Shown: in pieces, positions 1 through 11,692 of the stretch
How positions within the stretch are numbered: position 1 is the stretch's first letter
Layout: each line of letters opens with the position of its first letter
Assembly (NCBI GenBank): GCA_940671915.1
Contig: CALNVZ010003434.1
Coordinates: 28,382,437-28,446,436, forward strand
Source of the DNA: Paracentrotus lividus
Lineage: Eukaryota; Echinodermata; Echinoidea; Camarodonta; Echinidae
Direction: 5' to 3'
DNA: 64,000 nt
Program-made: the position numbers and the translations under genes
The notes under the pieces: model-generated
What the model was told of the DNA's origin: nothing
Seen by the model: the letters and a program-made list of their open reading frames with translations, nothing else
Database searches by the model: none

Positions 1-72
1 CTTTAGCCTCCTATTCGAAACCCCGCCCCACCACCCCCCCCCCCCAACTTTTTAAAAAACGCTCCGCGCCTG
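1..72. mobile_element. Truncated MITE, right end (GCTCCGCG family)
   Basis: The stretch has a C-rich run followed by a TTTTTAAAAAACGCTCCGCG-type terminus. It matches the right half of the complete element at 55528-55707, which ends ACGCTCCGCGGCCCCTG. The left part lies outside the window. A third partial right end is at 53101-53157. Confidence 0.5.
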
Positions 73-619
73 TGGAATGGGAATTGGTGGCTAAAACTAG
101 GATCCGTGCCCTCACATCAGATTTAACACTGACACCTGACCGTCATTCATTCTTCTTCCGATGTAATTTGTTTCCAAAACCCTTGAGACATTAAAAAAAT
201 ACCCAGTATTGAGCTCTCTCGACCGTTAACGTTCTTATTGGTCAACAATATCTACTTGGGATCATGACCAGGAACTATACAACAGATCAGAGCTCTTCGA
301 TGATCACGCCCCGCCTCCACACAAATCCCCCCCCCCCGACCCCCCCCCCCCCCTCCCCCCCCCCCCCCCCTGCCACCATATCCTGAATGTATCTGATATC
401 AGCGCTCCTAGCTACGACTCGATCCGACACAGACAACAACGAGCCTCAGAGGGTGGTCTCTCGCTCCATGATCGGGAGCATAGCATTCAAACCCCGCTCG
501 GACGGTACGCTCCCTCGTAGTCGTACAGTTGCAATCTTTTTAGGATTTTCTTTGTTGAAATGTTGGGAGGTCTGCATTCTGATTATATCGCTGACCGATA
601 TATCAACTGAGGTCAAAGC
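73..619. other. Unassigned non-coding stretch
   Basis: I see no gene. It contains C-homopolymer runs at about 328-370. The open frames that cross it are not supported by coding-type composition or a recognisable domain. Confidence 0.5.
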
Positions 620-1290
620 AAAAATTTTATAAAAAAGAAGAAGAATAAGCAAAAAACAAGAAAGAAAGAAAAAAAAGAAGAAAAGAAAACAGAGAGAAAA
701 AATGGGGAAAGGGAAGGAAAAAAGAGAGGGAGAGAGAAAAGTACGCAGGAAAAAGGGAAGAGACAGGAAAAGAGAGAGAGAGAGAAAAAAAAGAGAGAAA
801 TTAAGACAGAAAGAGAGAGAGAGAACAAAAAAAAGAAGAAAAGCATGGAGGAAAAAGGAAGAGACAGAGAGAGAGAGAAAAAAAAAGAGACAGAAAGAGA
901 GTGAGAGAAAAAAAAAAGAGAAAAAAAGGGAAGAGACAGAAAGAGAGAGAGAGAGGGAAAAAAAGAAAGAAGAAAAGCATGGAGGAAAAAGGAAGAGAGA
1001 GAGAAAAAGAGAGCTAGAGAGAGAGAAAAAAAAGTATGGAGACAAAAAAGAGATTAATAAAAATACAGAGAGAGAGAGAGAGAGAGAGGAAAAAAGAGAG
1101 AAGAAAAAGAAGAAAAGTATGATGGAGAAAAAGAAGGGAGAGTGAAACAAAAAAGAAGAATGAGGAGGGAAAAAAGGAAGAGAGAGAGAGAAAAATGAGA
1201 AGAAAAGTATGGAGAAAAAAAAGAAGAGAGAGAGAGAGAGAAGGAAAAGAAGAGAAGTATGGAGGGGGAAAAAAATGGGGGGGGGGTGGG
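620..1290. repeat. Purine-rich GA/GAAA low-complexity tract
   Basis: About 670 bases are almost entirely A and G on the + strand, with degenerate repeats of AGAGAGAGA, GAAAAAG and GGAGGAAAAAGG. The long open frames on both strands here encode only K/R/E or S/L/F runs and are composition artefacts. Such polypurine tracts can form triplex DNA. Confidence 0.85.
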
Positions 1291-1370
1291 AGAATGAGAC
1301 AAGAAACAAACAAATAGGCCTGTAATAATTTTCAAAAAAAAGAAGCAAAAAAATCAAAAATATATATATG

Positions 1371-2164
1371 CAGGCCGCTACAAAAAAAATTATTTTTCAC
1401 TTGCCTATTGGGCAAGTGAAATTTTTTTTTGCTTGCAAGAGGAAAAAACACTTGCCCAAATTTTATTTTCATTTTCTTTGTTAAAAGATATTTGATGTAG
1501 CCAATATCATCTCATAAATGTCCACAAACAAAGAGCCTAAAAGACAAAAGCACCACTAAATTTGGATCTAAAAAAAAAATAAATAAAAAAAAAGATTATT
1601 AAAAAAATATTAATAAAAAAATTAATGAAATCATTTTCATGCCAAATTATCTTTATTTCTACATGTAACAAACAGAAAAATAGCATTGAAATGAACATTA
1701 ACAAAAGGTAAGAAAGAAAATATATCCGAAGTTTAATTATTTTCTCATCTATAAATATTACAATGAGTCTGTATGTTAAGACTAGCACACCATACATCGG
1801 AAGCTCTGCAGATCGGCGAGATGTTTAGAATAACAAATTGGCTTATTTCACAAGTTTTAGGGATTTTATTTCAATTGTAAGGTAATGTTTTCTACAGAAG
1901 GAGAGCCCTGTGCAAGTATTTGTCTAGTTCGTGTTTATAAACACGTCTTTTATTGTGTTTTTTAGATGAAATGTTATGGGGAAATCGATGATGCTGATAC
2001 CCAGCACCGGCGATTGCCTGGGCCGCTGGGGCTGGCTGCAAAGGCGCCTTCAACACGCTCAAATCATCACTTGCCCGATCGGGAAAGTGACTTTGAACTT
2101 TGCTTGCCCACCCGTTGTTTTCACTTGCCCCGGGCAAGCGGGCAAGCGGGTTTGTCGCGCCCTG
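1371..2164. mobile_element. Non-autonomous TIR element with iterated CACTTGCCC motif
   Basis: The left end CAGGCCGCTACAAA (1371-1384) pairs with the right end TTTGTCGCGCCCTG (2151-2164), 12 of 14 bases matching as an inverted repeat. CACTTGCC or its complement recurs near both ends, at about 1400-1425, 1450, 2070, 2105 and 2131-2148. No transposase frame is visible between the ends. The length is 794 bp. The flanking bases are AT-rich and no clean target duplication is seen. Confidence 0.6.
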
Positions 2165-2451
2165 TATAATTATGTACAATATAAAAAATAGCAGTGGCAA
2201 AAATAGTTGTATCCAAGTGCTTGCCATGATATCAACACAAGAAGAAGTTTAGCGATATACTAGCTAGGCTGACATCAATCAAGATTCACTTTATCTTTCA
2301 AATTTGAAGATACTACACACACGTCTAGGTAAAAAATTTGAGGACTAACAAGCTGTTTTCAAAATAAAGGCTGACAGTCCAAACAAGAGTTATCGATACT
2401 AGGCTGACTTCATTTCGAGATTCACTTTAATAATATCTTCTCTACCCTAAT

Positions 2452-2665
2452 ATGTATTTCTTTGTTTATCAATATATCTTTCTTTCTTTATCTCTTCCGT
2501 TATTTCTTATGTATTTCTTTGTTTATCTATCTATCTTTCTTCTTCTTTTCTTTCACCGTTCTTTTGCATTTCTTTGTTTTAATCTTTCTTTCCTCTTCTC
2601 TTCTGTTATTTCTTATGCATTTCTTTGTTTATCTAACTTTCTTTCTTCTGACTTTTTATTATTTC
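2452..2665 (+). repeat. T/C-rich minisatellite, left block
   Basis: This is an irregular tandem of a roughly 50-bp unit containing TATTTCTTTGTTTATCTATC and TTATTTCTTATG. The same unit resumes at 4790-5255, after the transposon at 2670-4784, so the two blocks appear to be one array split by an insertion. Confidence 0.8.
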
Positions 2666-2669
2666 TTAT

Positions 2670-4784
2670 GGGCAATTCCATGAGATGGGTGTCATGAGGT
2701 GAAAAAATTTATTTTCATTTTGCAACTTGTCACCTATCCTATTTTGTTCAAGATACTTCTACGCATATGAAACAGCAATTTTTTTTCAAAAATATGCCTC
2801 CAGAATCGCAGATATTACATTCAGAAGTCAACTTCCATTTTCATTGAGAAATACAGTGAAAATATACTGGAATGTTTCATTTGAATCCATGGATAATAAA
2901 AGAGTGATAAGAAATTGATTTGTGGATTTTTATAATATTATATATTGGGCATCAGTTTCAAGTTGCCAGTAAGAAAAAATTGATCTACATTCCCATGAAT
3001 TGGTAGAAAGCGTATGGCCCGACTGCATAAACTAATGTAACGTGAGTAACGAAAATACTGGAAAAGTTTAATTTCTTAATTTTCCATTGCATTTAAAATC
3101 TGCCGGTGGAAATTTTCTTCATACTCCTCCTACCTAATATGAAAAATAGTGAAATACTTGTGTAGATGCGATTGTATTGTAATGACTGAGGTGCAAAAAT
3201 TGTAACGTGAGTAACAAAAAATGTAACGTGAGTAACGACACAAAAATTAGGAATACAAATATATTTTCGACCAAGGAGAGCAAATTACTTTCTGTTGGAT
3301 TTAAATAAATTGAGGGGGTCATAAAAGTAGTGTGTTCCTATAAAATGACCTTTCCTGACCTTGCTTGATGAGTCAATTAATAAACTACAAAATAATATAC
3401 TCAAATTAAAAATTCGCTTCTACCGGATGAGACCAGAATTAGTTAACGAATGCTGAGAGGTGGGGATCTATCTCCATATGATCCATTTCTGATTCACTGA
3501 CATTCTTCAATTCTGATGCAGCAGCCACAAAAAGCATTTGTGATGATTGCTTTTCGTCTTTAACCTGCATCCACACATCCCGCTTAACAGAACCCCCAAT
3601 CCCATTCACCGGTCCCTTTCCATGGGAGGTTGCAAAGAAATTCCACTTGAATGTAAGCTGGTGTTTGGCTTTAAACACTGGGATTGCTGCTGCAATTAAC
3701 CTGTTTTTAAATTGTGATGCTGGTCTATCAGACCAAATGCATACAGTTTTTGATGCAGGGACTGTATCCAAGACTGCATCACTGTAAGCTACCACAGTGT
3801 CCTTGGTGTGAGTCAAGTTGTCGGACACGGTGTCTCTGGAATTAAGGTTTCCTCCACACCACTTTGTGACTATTATCAACCCACCCAAAACATTGACAAT
3901 TAATAAACTACAATACAAGTGTTTTACTCAAAGTTAATATTCACAAGCTACTAAATGAGACAAAAATTAGTTAATGTACGTAATTGTGTAAGTCAACATA
4001 ACTGGTAGTCTTTTAGGTTTTAAAATAGTGCATGTACCTGTTTGTACTTGGTACATGAAGGTCTGTTGTAATAGTTGTTTACAACCTAACAAAGTAAGAT
4101 GTTTCAAAATCAAAAGTAACTTGAGTTCATGTGAAAGATAATGGAAGGTGAATATTTCATTACACTGCATGAACTACATTATTAGTATATTTTCATGTAT
4201 TTAGTTTACTTGGATATTGAAAATTCAATAAAATATGTGCCATGTAAGTTGTAACAATGGAAAAGGGTATGAAAGAATTCCAATTTTGTTATGTTTTAGG
4301 GACAAAATATCTATAAAGGTTAAATACATAAAAAATATAAAGTTTCCAGCTAATTCTCATGGTCAAAATATGTGGTATTGATTATCAGCTAATATGTAAC
4401 GTGAGTAACGTGTAACGTGAGTAACAGTGATTTTGGTATAGAGGACAGATATTTCCAATGCTCTTAAAATCTATACCCCCTACATTTTTGTGCCACAATA
4501 TGAGTTACATAAATCATATAACAGTTGTTTAAAATACTACCTAGTATGAGGACACTTTTTGTATATAGGCATGTTGGCTTTTAAAGGCGTCCTAAAAAAT
4601 GTAACGTGAGTAACGAAAGTTTTTCATCATTATTTTCTGAACAGACGTATGTAGGAAAATTCTATTAATGTTGCAAGATAGACCAAGGACTTGGGCATCT
4701 AGTGTAGAACAGAAAGGCTGTCAAACCTTTCAAAACAAAAAAATATGACCTAAAAAGTGTAACGTGAGTAAAGTGGAATTGCCC
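2670..4784. mobile_element. 2.1-kb TIR transposon with GTAACGTGAGTAAC repeats
   Basis: The perfect 11-bp inverted ends are GGGCAATTCCA (2670-2680) and TGGAATTGCCC (4774-4784). The 14-bp motif GTAACGTGAGTAAC occurs seven times, starting at 3037, 3202, 3223, 4396, 4412, 4601 and 4759; the last copy differs by one base. A fragment of a transposase-like reading frame lies inside on the minus strand. Both flanks are the same T-rich minisatellite. The flanks TTAT and TTAC could be an eroded target duplication. Confidence 0.7.
3439..3918 (-). pseudogene. Transposase-like fragment with WSD..SQFKN and HGKGPVNGIGG motifs
   Basis: This minus-strand frame of 159 codons lies inside the 2670-4784 element. 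Its middle contains IWSDRPASQFKNRL and then KWNFFATSHGKGPVNGIGG followed by SVKR. From memory this pattern, an acidic WSD, a QFKN segment and HGKGPxDGxGG, recurs in uncharacterised invertebrate and cnidarian proteins. The position inside a TIR element suggests the C-terminal part of a transposase, perhaps RNase H-like, but I cannot name the superfamily. The first 40 or so residues look unlike the rest, and no upstream exon on the minus strand continues the domain. I therefore read it as a truncated remnant, or as the last exon of a gene whose other exons are lost. Confidence 0.5.
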
Positions 4785-4789
4785 TTACA

Positions 4790-5255
4790 TGTATGTATTT
4801 CTGTGTTTTATCTTTTATCTTCTCTTTTGTATCTATTCTTTTGTATTTCATTGTTTATCTATTTATATATCCTTCTCTTTATTATTTCTTATGCATTTCT
4901 TTGTTTATCTATCTTTCATCTTCTCTTCCCTTATTTCTTATGTGTTTCTTTGTTTATCTATCTATCTTTCTTTCTTTATCTCTTTTGTTATTTCTTATGT
5001 ATTTCTTTGTTTATCTATCTTTCTTTCTTCTTCTCTTCTGTCTCTATTCTTTTGTATATCTTTGTTTATCTAGCTTTCTTTCTTCCTCTCTTCTGTCTCT
5101 ATTCTTTTGTATTTCTTTGTTTATCTATCTTTCTTTCATCTTCTCTTCCCTTATTTCTTATTTCTTTGTTTATCTATCTATCTTTCTTTATCTCTTCCGT
5201 TATTTCTTATGTATTTCTTTGTTTATCTATCTTTCTTTCCTCTTCTCTTCCGCTA
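4790..5255 (+). repeat. T/C-rich minisatellite, right block
   Basis: About nine degenerate copies carry TATTTCTTTGTTTATCTATC and CTTCTCTTC(T/C)GTTATTTC segments. The open frames encode F/L/S/Y runs only. The monomer closely matches the interior of the MITE at 59642-59876 (CATTTCTTATGTATTTCTTT). Confidence 0.8.
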
Positions 5256-5284
5256 TTTCCGCTCTCCTCTTCTATCATTGGGCA

Positions 5285-5530
5285 ATGTCGAGATGTTACC
5301 CTAGTATTACCCCGAGAGCGTCTTAACAGAACAGTTCTCCGGACAACGTCCGGGTAAAACTGGGTTGTTACCGCGACTTTACCCTCGTCGTACTAGGGTA
5401 GGAATCTGGAAAATCTTACCCGGAGAACCTTCGGACGTTACCCTAGTAAGAGCGTCTTAATAGAAATCTTAACAGGGTAACGTCCGGACTTTACCTGGGT
5501 AAGATTGTGAAAAAGTGTCTGTTAAGACGT
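5285..5530. mobile_element. Small inverted-repeat element with iterated GTTACCC/GGGTAA
   Basis: CGTCTTAACAGA (5319-5330) and TCTGTTAAGACG (5518-5529) form a perfect 12-bp inverted pair. GTTACCC, TTTACCC or their complements occur about nine times between 5295 and 5505, in both orientations. The outer boundary is uncertain because two motif copies lie left of 5319. It is not telomeric DNA, since the copies are spaced and mixed in orientation. Confidence 0.45.
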
Positions 5531-5950
5531 GGCTATAGATCCCCAATAATAATATTATTGTAATGAAATGGACTTAACATAATTAGATAGAACTACATGT
5601 AGATCTATATTTCAACCTAGAAGAGAGAAATAATAGTAAAACAAAAACAAAAACAAGAATAGTGAAAGGAACACCATCTAATCAAAATACCCAGTTTTTT
5701 AATAATGGAAGTAAAAAAATATAATATTTAAAATTAAGTTCACTTTATTGAAGTCTTCACATTAAATTTTACCATATAGTGCGACATGGTTTTGCGGTGT
5801 GTGTTCCTTCAATTTTCATTAGAAATCTATACGTGATCACAAAAGCGGAACACAACATTTTGAAAGACAATTCAGATCTGACTGTCACAGTGTCACTGTC
5901 AATGTCGATCAGAATGTTAAACCAAATTTCAATATGACTTTCAATATCAC
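5531..5950. other. AT-rich non-coding stretch
   Basis: I see no gene, RNA gene or clear repeat here. Confidence 0.5.
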
Positions 5951-6290
5951 TTAGCTCCCCCGGAGGACAACTCCCCCGGGGACAACTCCCGGAGGACAGC
6001 TCCCCCGGAGGACAACTCCCCCGGAGGACAACTACCCCGGAGGACAACTCCCCCGCAGGACATCTCCCCCGGAGGACAGGTCCCTCCAAGGACAACTCCC
6101 CCGGAGGACATCTCCCCCGATGAAAACTCCCCCGGAGGACAAGTCCCACAGAGGACATATCCCCCGAGTACAATTACTCCAGAGGACAACTCCCCCGGAG
6201 GACGACTCCCCCGGAGGACGACTCCCCCGGAGGACAACTCCCCCGTAGCACGACTACCCCGCAGGACATGTCCCCCGGAGGACAACTCAA
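5951..6290 (-). repeat. GGAGGACAACTCCCCC minisatellite, block 1
   Basis: About 20 units of 16-17 bp occur, consensus GGAGGACAACTCCCCC. The overlapping frames encode only short G/S/P/L/R repeats and are not genes. The same unit is found at 8297-8634 and 8817-9153. A dispersed, less expanded relative occurs inside the metalloproteinase gene. Confidence 0.85.
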
Positions 6291-6299
6291 CCATTCCGG

Positions 6300-7384
6300 A
6301 GAACAGATCCACATACACTCGTTAATTTTTGCTTCATTTGCGAATTTTTTTTTTTAATTATTATTTTTTTTTCTTTTTTTTACTGAAATAGCCATTCATG
6401 GAAATACAAATTCTTTGGCAATTTTTGTTTTTTCCGGCAAAGGGTGTTAAAGTTTGGCAGCTGTAGAGGCGTACTGCTATTGGAACCGAATTTATCGCAA
6501 AGAGAGAGAGAGATATCAACTTCAATCTTAAAATCAACCATAGGAAAGATGATCTGGATTACGATTTTAAGAGGTATGTAGGTCAATGGTCAGGCCGTAA
6601 CTAGGATTTTTGCGGGGTTCGAAATCTGAAAAAAACAGTGAACCTTTTGATGGTGGGATGATGTCCTTGGAGATGCAACGCGAGGCCAATTTTAAATAAA
6701 GAGACTGAAGCCGCAAGATATTTTTTATCATTTATGATTCTATTTTTATTGTTGATTATATTCTTTAGCACAGTTGTGAAGATAGCATCTTTCTATTTTA
6801 CGAACAATTAAAAAAAGAAAAAAAAAAAAGAAAAAAAAATATAGAAACAAAGAATAATAAAAGATAAAGAATAAAAAAAAAGGATTTCTACAATGCGGGC
6901 GAATCCAAGCTGAATTTTATATCACACCTCTTCAATTTACAAAAATACACTATGTACATAATTTGATACAAGGGTTTTGTTTTGTTTTGTTTTGGCTTGT
7001 TTCAGCAAATGTTTTGTAATAATTATAAATGTTTTCATCGGATATGTTGACGAAAATACTGAAAAATTGGTTGATATACCGAGATGTTTTAATTTTCATC
7101 TACAGTCTGTGTCAAATAAAATGGTACAAGTGGAAACATTTTTTTATAGTATGAAGATTAATCACAGCCTGCTATTGTTTGGTATTTTCTAAAAGCAGGA
7201 AGATCAGGCTTTCACCTGCAATTTTTTTCATCACATTTGGTGTAGTAATTTTTGAAATATGACTAGTTTTCTACAATCAAGAAAAATCCATTTTCGCACA
7301 CCGTCCCATGCCTTTGTGTATAGGTTTCGCATAATGGCCATGAAGTGCTCAATTTCGATTTGTTCCTCGTCGCACAAAATTTAG
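6300..7384. other. Non-coding stretch with A/T homopolymers
   Basis: There is a poly-T run near 6345-6380 and an A-rich run near 6810-6885. No coding region is supported. Confidence 0.5.
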
Positions 7385-8709
7385 CATAACTTTTGTTTTA
7401 CGAAAGCAAATTATACAGAACAAAGCGCATCAGCAAGGAAAATTATTTGGCTTTATTCTGGTACCACATACACACATTATTTGAAAATATTTCATACCTA
7501 AATATTTTTTTCCGACTGTACCATTTTTTTTTTACACAGACTGTACTTCTGGAGATATTTTCATACCGACACTAGTTGCAATAACACCCTCTTATGATAG
7601 CGATGACACGGCATGAATGCAAAGCTGTGCAAGTGCATACTTATGAACACACACCCCATTCAGATGTAACAATTGTCTGTAAAATCTTAAAACCCAATGA
7701 AAATGATTGTATTACATTATTCCTTGAAAAATGACAAAACAAGTGATGATGTTTGGAATTGAGTTTGTGAATTTCTTTTTTGATAAATAAAAATTCTGTT
7801 CTCGTTTAAATTTTTGCGCCCATTTTAATTTGTTTTGGGTGTGATTAATTATTAATTAAAAGCTTAATTATCGTGGCTCACCCCCCCCCCCCCCCCCCTT
7901 GCTGAAGACGACTAGAGATATGAAGGCCAAACTCGCCCTTCGTGCTTTTTTCTACTTCCTGTAGCTTCATATTTAAGTTCCCCATTTAGCATCCTTCCTT
8001 TCACATTATTTTCTTTTATTTCTTGCATTTTCATTAATTTTCCTTTTCTGAGGGTCACATTTCGTTGGGGGCACCTCTGAATCTGCCAAACCTAACAACC
8101 TTTTGAGGGAAGAAGTAGCCATTCATAGATTGGAAGGGGTGGTTCCAATGGATGATTAGCAAATTAAACAAACCATTCCCATCTCGCTTGTCATTACAGA
8201 AGGGTTACTCCATGCGAAAAGTAATTAATAATTCTAACAGAAAGAAAAGCCAAGGGGTTGGCATAAAATCAATAGTTATAAAGCATTTAAAGTGAGGGGA
8301 GATGTCATCCGGGGGTTGTCCTTGGGGGACCTATCCTGCCGGGGGAGATGTCCTCCGGGGGAGTTGTCCTCCAGGGAGTTGTCCTGCGGGGGAGTTGTCA
8401 TCTGGGGAGCTGTCCTCAGGGGTGTTTGTCCTCGCGGGCGGAGTTGTCAAGGAGAAGTTGTCCTCCGTGGGAGTTGTCCCTGGGGGAAGCTGTCCTCCGG
8501 GGACTGTCTTGGGGACCTGTCCTCAGGGGAGATGTCCTGCGGGGGACCTGTCCTCCGGGGGAGCCGTCCTCCGGGGGATTTGTCCTCCAGGGGAGTTGTC
8601 CCCGGGGGAGTTGTCCTCCGGGGAGATGTCCTAGAACCCACTTAATGCTATGGAAATCCTCACAACACTTCCAACGCTAGCAAGATACCATGAATTTGAT
8701 GGACAAGAA
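7385..8709 (+). repeat. Left arm of a 2.7-kb inverted repeat
   Basis: This 1325-bp arm is the reverse complement of 8737-10062, with a 27-base spacer rich in A between them. Differences are mostly one-base indels, for example CAACACTTCC against CAACAACTTCC, and others in the minisatellite. The outer end of the right arm coincides exactly with the 25-N gap. Confidence 0.9.
8297..8634 (+). repeat. GGGGGAGTTGTCCTCC minisatellite, block 2
   Basis: About 20 units of 16-17 bp lie within the left arm of the inverted repeat. The block ends in GTCCTAGAACCC, a terminus shared with the foldback repeats at 46737-46890 and 47883-48092. Confidence 0.85.
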
Positions 8710-8736
8710 AAAAAAAAGTAAAAAAAAAAAAGCAAA

Positions 8737-10062
8737 TTCTTGTCCATCAAATTCATGGTATCTTGCTAGCGTTGGAAGTTGTTGTGAGGATTTCCATAGC
8801 ATTAAGTGGGTTCTAGACATCTCCCCGGAGGACAACTCCCCGGGGACAACTCCCCTGGAGGACAAATCCCCCGGAGGACGCTCCCCCGGAGGACAGGTCC
8901 CCCGCAGGACAATCTCCCCTGAGGACAGGTCCCCCAAGGACGAGTCCCCTGGAGGACAGCTTCCCCCAGGGACAACTCCCACGGAGGACAACTTCTCCCT
9001 GGACAACTCCCCCGCGAGGACAAACACCCCCTGAGGACAGCTCCCCAGATGACAACTCCCCCGCAGGACAACTCCCTGGAGGACAACTCCCCCGGAGGAC
9101 ATCTCCCCCGGCAGGATAGGTCCCCCAAGGACAACCCCCGGATGACATCTCCCCTCACTTTAAATGCTTTATAACTATTGATTTTATGCCAACCCCTTGG
9201 CTTTTCTTTCTGTTAGAATTATTAATTACTTTTCGCATGGAGTAACCCTTCTGTAATGACAAGCGAGATGGGAATGGTTTGTTTAATTTGCTAATCATCC
9301 ATTGGAACCACCCCTTCCAATCTATGAATGGCTACTTCTTCCCTCAAAAGGTTGTTAGGTTTGGCAGATTCAGAGGTGCCCCCAACGAAATGTGACCCTC
9401 AGAAAAGGAAAATTAATGAAAATGCAAGAAATAAAAGAAAATAATGTGAAAGGAAGGATGCTAAATGGGGAACTTAAATATGAAGCTACAGGAAGTAGAA
9501 AAAAGCACGAAGGGCGAGTTTGGCCTTCATATCTCTAGTCGTCTTCAGCAAGGGGGGGGGGGGGGGGGGTGAGCCACGATAATTAAGCTTTTAATTAATA
9601 ATTAATCACACCCAAAACAAATTAAAATGGGCGCAAAAATTTAAACGAGAACAGAATTTTTATTTATCAAAAAAGAAATTCACAAACTCAATTCCAAACA
9701 TCATCACTTGTTTTGTCATTTTTCAAGGAATAATGTAATACAATCATTTTCATTGGGTTTTAAGATTTTACAGACAATTGTTACATCTGAATGGGGTGTG
9801 TGTTCATAAGTATGCACTTGCACAGCTTTGCATTCATGCCGTGTCATCGCTATCATAAGAGGGTGTTATTGCAACTAGTGTCGGTATGAAATATCTCCAG
9901 AAGTACAGTCTGTGTAAAAAAAAAATGGTACAGTCGGAAAAAATATTTAGGTATGAAATATTTTCAAATAATGTGTGTATGTGGTACCAGAATAAGCCAA
10001 ATAATTTTCCTTGCTGATGCGCTTTGTTCTGTATAATTTGCTTTCGTAAAACAAAATTTATG
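8737..10062 (-). repeat. Right arm of the 2.7-kb inverted repeat
   Basis: This is the reverse complement of 7385-8709 at nearly identical length (1326 against 1325 bases), including the minisatellite at 8817-9153. It runs straight into the N gap at 10063. The bases after the gap (A9, GT, A12, GCAAA) repeat the palindrome centre at 8708-8736 (A10, GT, A12, GCAAA). Confidence 0.9.
8817..9153 (-). repeat. GGAGGACAACTCCCCC minisatellite, mirror copy of block 2
   Basis: This is the mirror image of 8297-8634, with scattered single-base length differences. The frames within it are not genes. Confidence 0.85.
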
Positions 10063-10087
10063 NNNNNNNNNNNNNNNNNNNNNNNNN
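10063..10087. other. Assembly gap, 25 N
   Basis: It is a run of N at the outer edge of the inverted repeat. The fixed small size suggests a placeholder for an unknown length. Confidence 0.98.
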
Positions 10088-11692
10088 AAAAAAAAAGTAA
10101 AAAAAAAAAAGCAAAACAAAAACATCCAATTTCCCTCATTCTAATCACGCAGGTACCTACATGTATAAAGCCATATGTATAGGCCTATTTATTGTAGCAG
10201 GATTTAATGAGAAGACTTTCAGACAGCAAACTGAATCTTTCATTATTAAAATAACCTTTTCACTATTGGATGATCTTTTTTCTATGAATTCTCAGTTGTT
10301 TTTAATTTCATTTTTCTCTTTTTATTTAGTAAGAAATATCCAATTTATCATCCTACATGTACATGTACATGTATAAAGTCCAATTCTTGATAAGTTGTTG
10401 CCAGATTTCTGGTGATGAAAGGAAAATATCAGGGGTGTTTTTTTTTTTTCTTATTCAGTTTGTGATTTATATGGAGATCATTCTAAGGTATAGTATGATT
10501 GGCTATGGCTTAGATTTTGAGTTGATATATAACATGTATTGCAAAAAGTAGAAAACCAATGGGCCAAGTTGCAAAAACTCCACCTGTAATGGGCTATTGG
10601 ACTATGAGGTCATGAGGTGTTTTGTGAGTGATTTATCTTTATTTCTGTGCAGACCTCATATACATGTACGTGTAGGATAATGATGTACTCTTTAAACATG
10701 ATTTATGAAACCTGTTTTATATATCCTCAATAAAATAGATACCTGATCTACTGACATAATTGATAAAAGAGACAATTAAAGTGAAATGTACATGATTTGG
10801 AGAAGTTATTTGTGGATGTCATGATATACATGTGTACATGTATGTAAGTGTTATCCTTAAAATATTTTAAGCATACATTTAATTTACAAAGAAAATTTGA
10901 CAAAACAATCTCAGCCTTTGAAACAGAAAGTGTGGCTAATGGTTCCTCCATTATTGATACAAATGAAGCAAACTGATGCTATATTTATTCAACTTTCAGA
11001 GCTAAAAATGAAATTTAGAATACAGGTAAAATCTTCTCAGATACTTTCTAATGCTTGGCCTCACTTGCGATACTGTATCTAGACAATATCAAGACCAAGG
11101 GGAGGGGGTAGGGCCAATGTGCCCCTTTACCGAACGTATGCCATTTCTATACGCTTTGATAATCAAATTTGGTGACTTTCCTTCAAATTTCATTCCGAAA
11201 ATTTTGATATTTTGAGGAGGTATGATATTCACTGTTGCCATATAGCAAACATAACTTTATAACCATGTCACTCCAGTTTTGGGTCATTTTCTATCATACG
11301 GGGTGTTATAAATGTAAGTAAGTCTAAAACTGAATGCCACTCTTCTTTTGATTTTATTAAAATGGCACCAAAACAATGAAAAAAAAAAAAAAAACACTCA
11401 CAAAAAACAAACAAATTATACATCTTTGAATACCTAAACACTGTAAATCAGCACAAAAACAAATTTTGGTTTTAATTTTAATTATTTTAGTTTTATTGTT
11501 CAGAATGCTGTCTTGTGAAACAGTATCCATCATCACGTGAAGGTTTTTTAACTGATTTAATGCAAATGTAATGCATGTATTTCGGTATATATGTAACCCA
11601 GAACAAGCAATTTAGTGCCCTGATTTGGCTAAATTGGGACTTGCGTTCCTTCATGAGGAGGTTTGAATACCATCAGAAAATGTATGTAGGTT
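10088..11692. other. AT-rich non-coding stretch
   Basis: It has TACATGTA-rich and A-rich DNA. No exon with coding character or splice context is seen. Confidence 0.5.

Noticed and set aside
446..1357. Long open frames on both strands (303 and 147 codons)
   Set aside because: They lie in a purine-rich low-complexity tract and encode only F/L/S or K/R/E runs.
4764..5357. 197-codon frame rich in F, L, S and Y that looks like a multi-pass membrane protein
   Set aside because: It is the T/C-rich minisatellite read in frame. The neighbouring frames look the same.
5285..5530. TTACCC repeats as an interstitial telomere
   Set aside because: The motifs are spaced, mixed in orientation and bounded by inverted ends.
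5769..9158. Many G/S/P/L-rich frames of about 110-140 codons
   Set aside because: They are translations of the 16-17 bp GGAGGACAACTCCCCC minisatellite in several frames and both strands.
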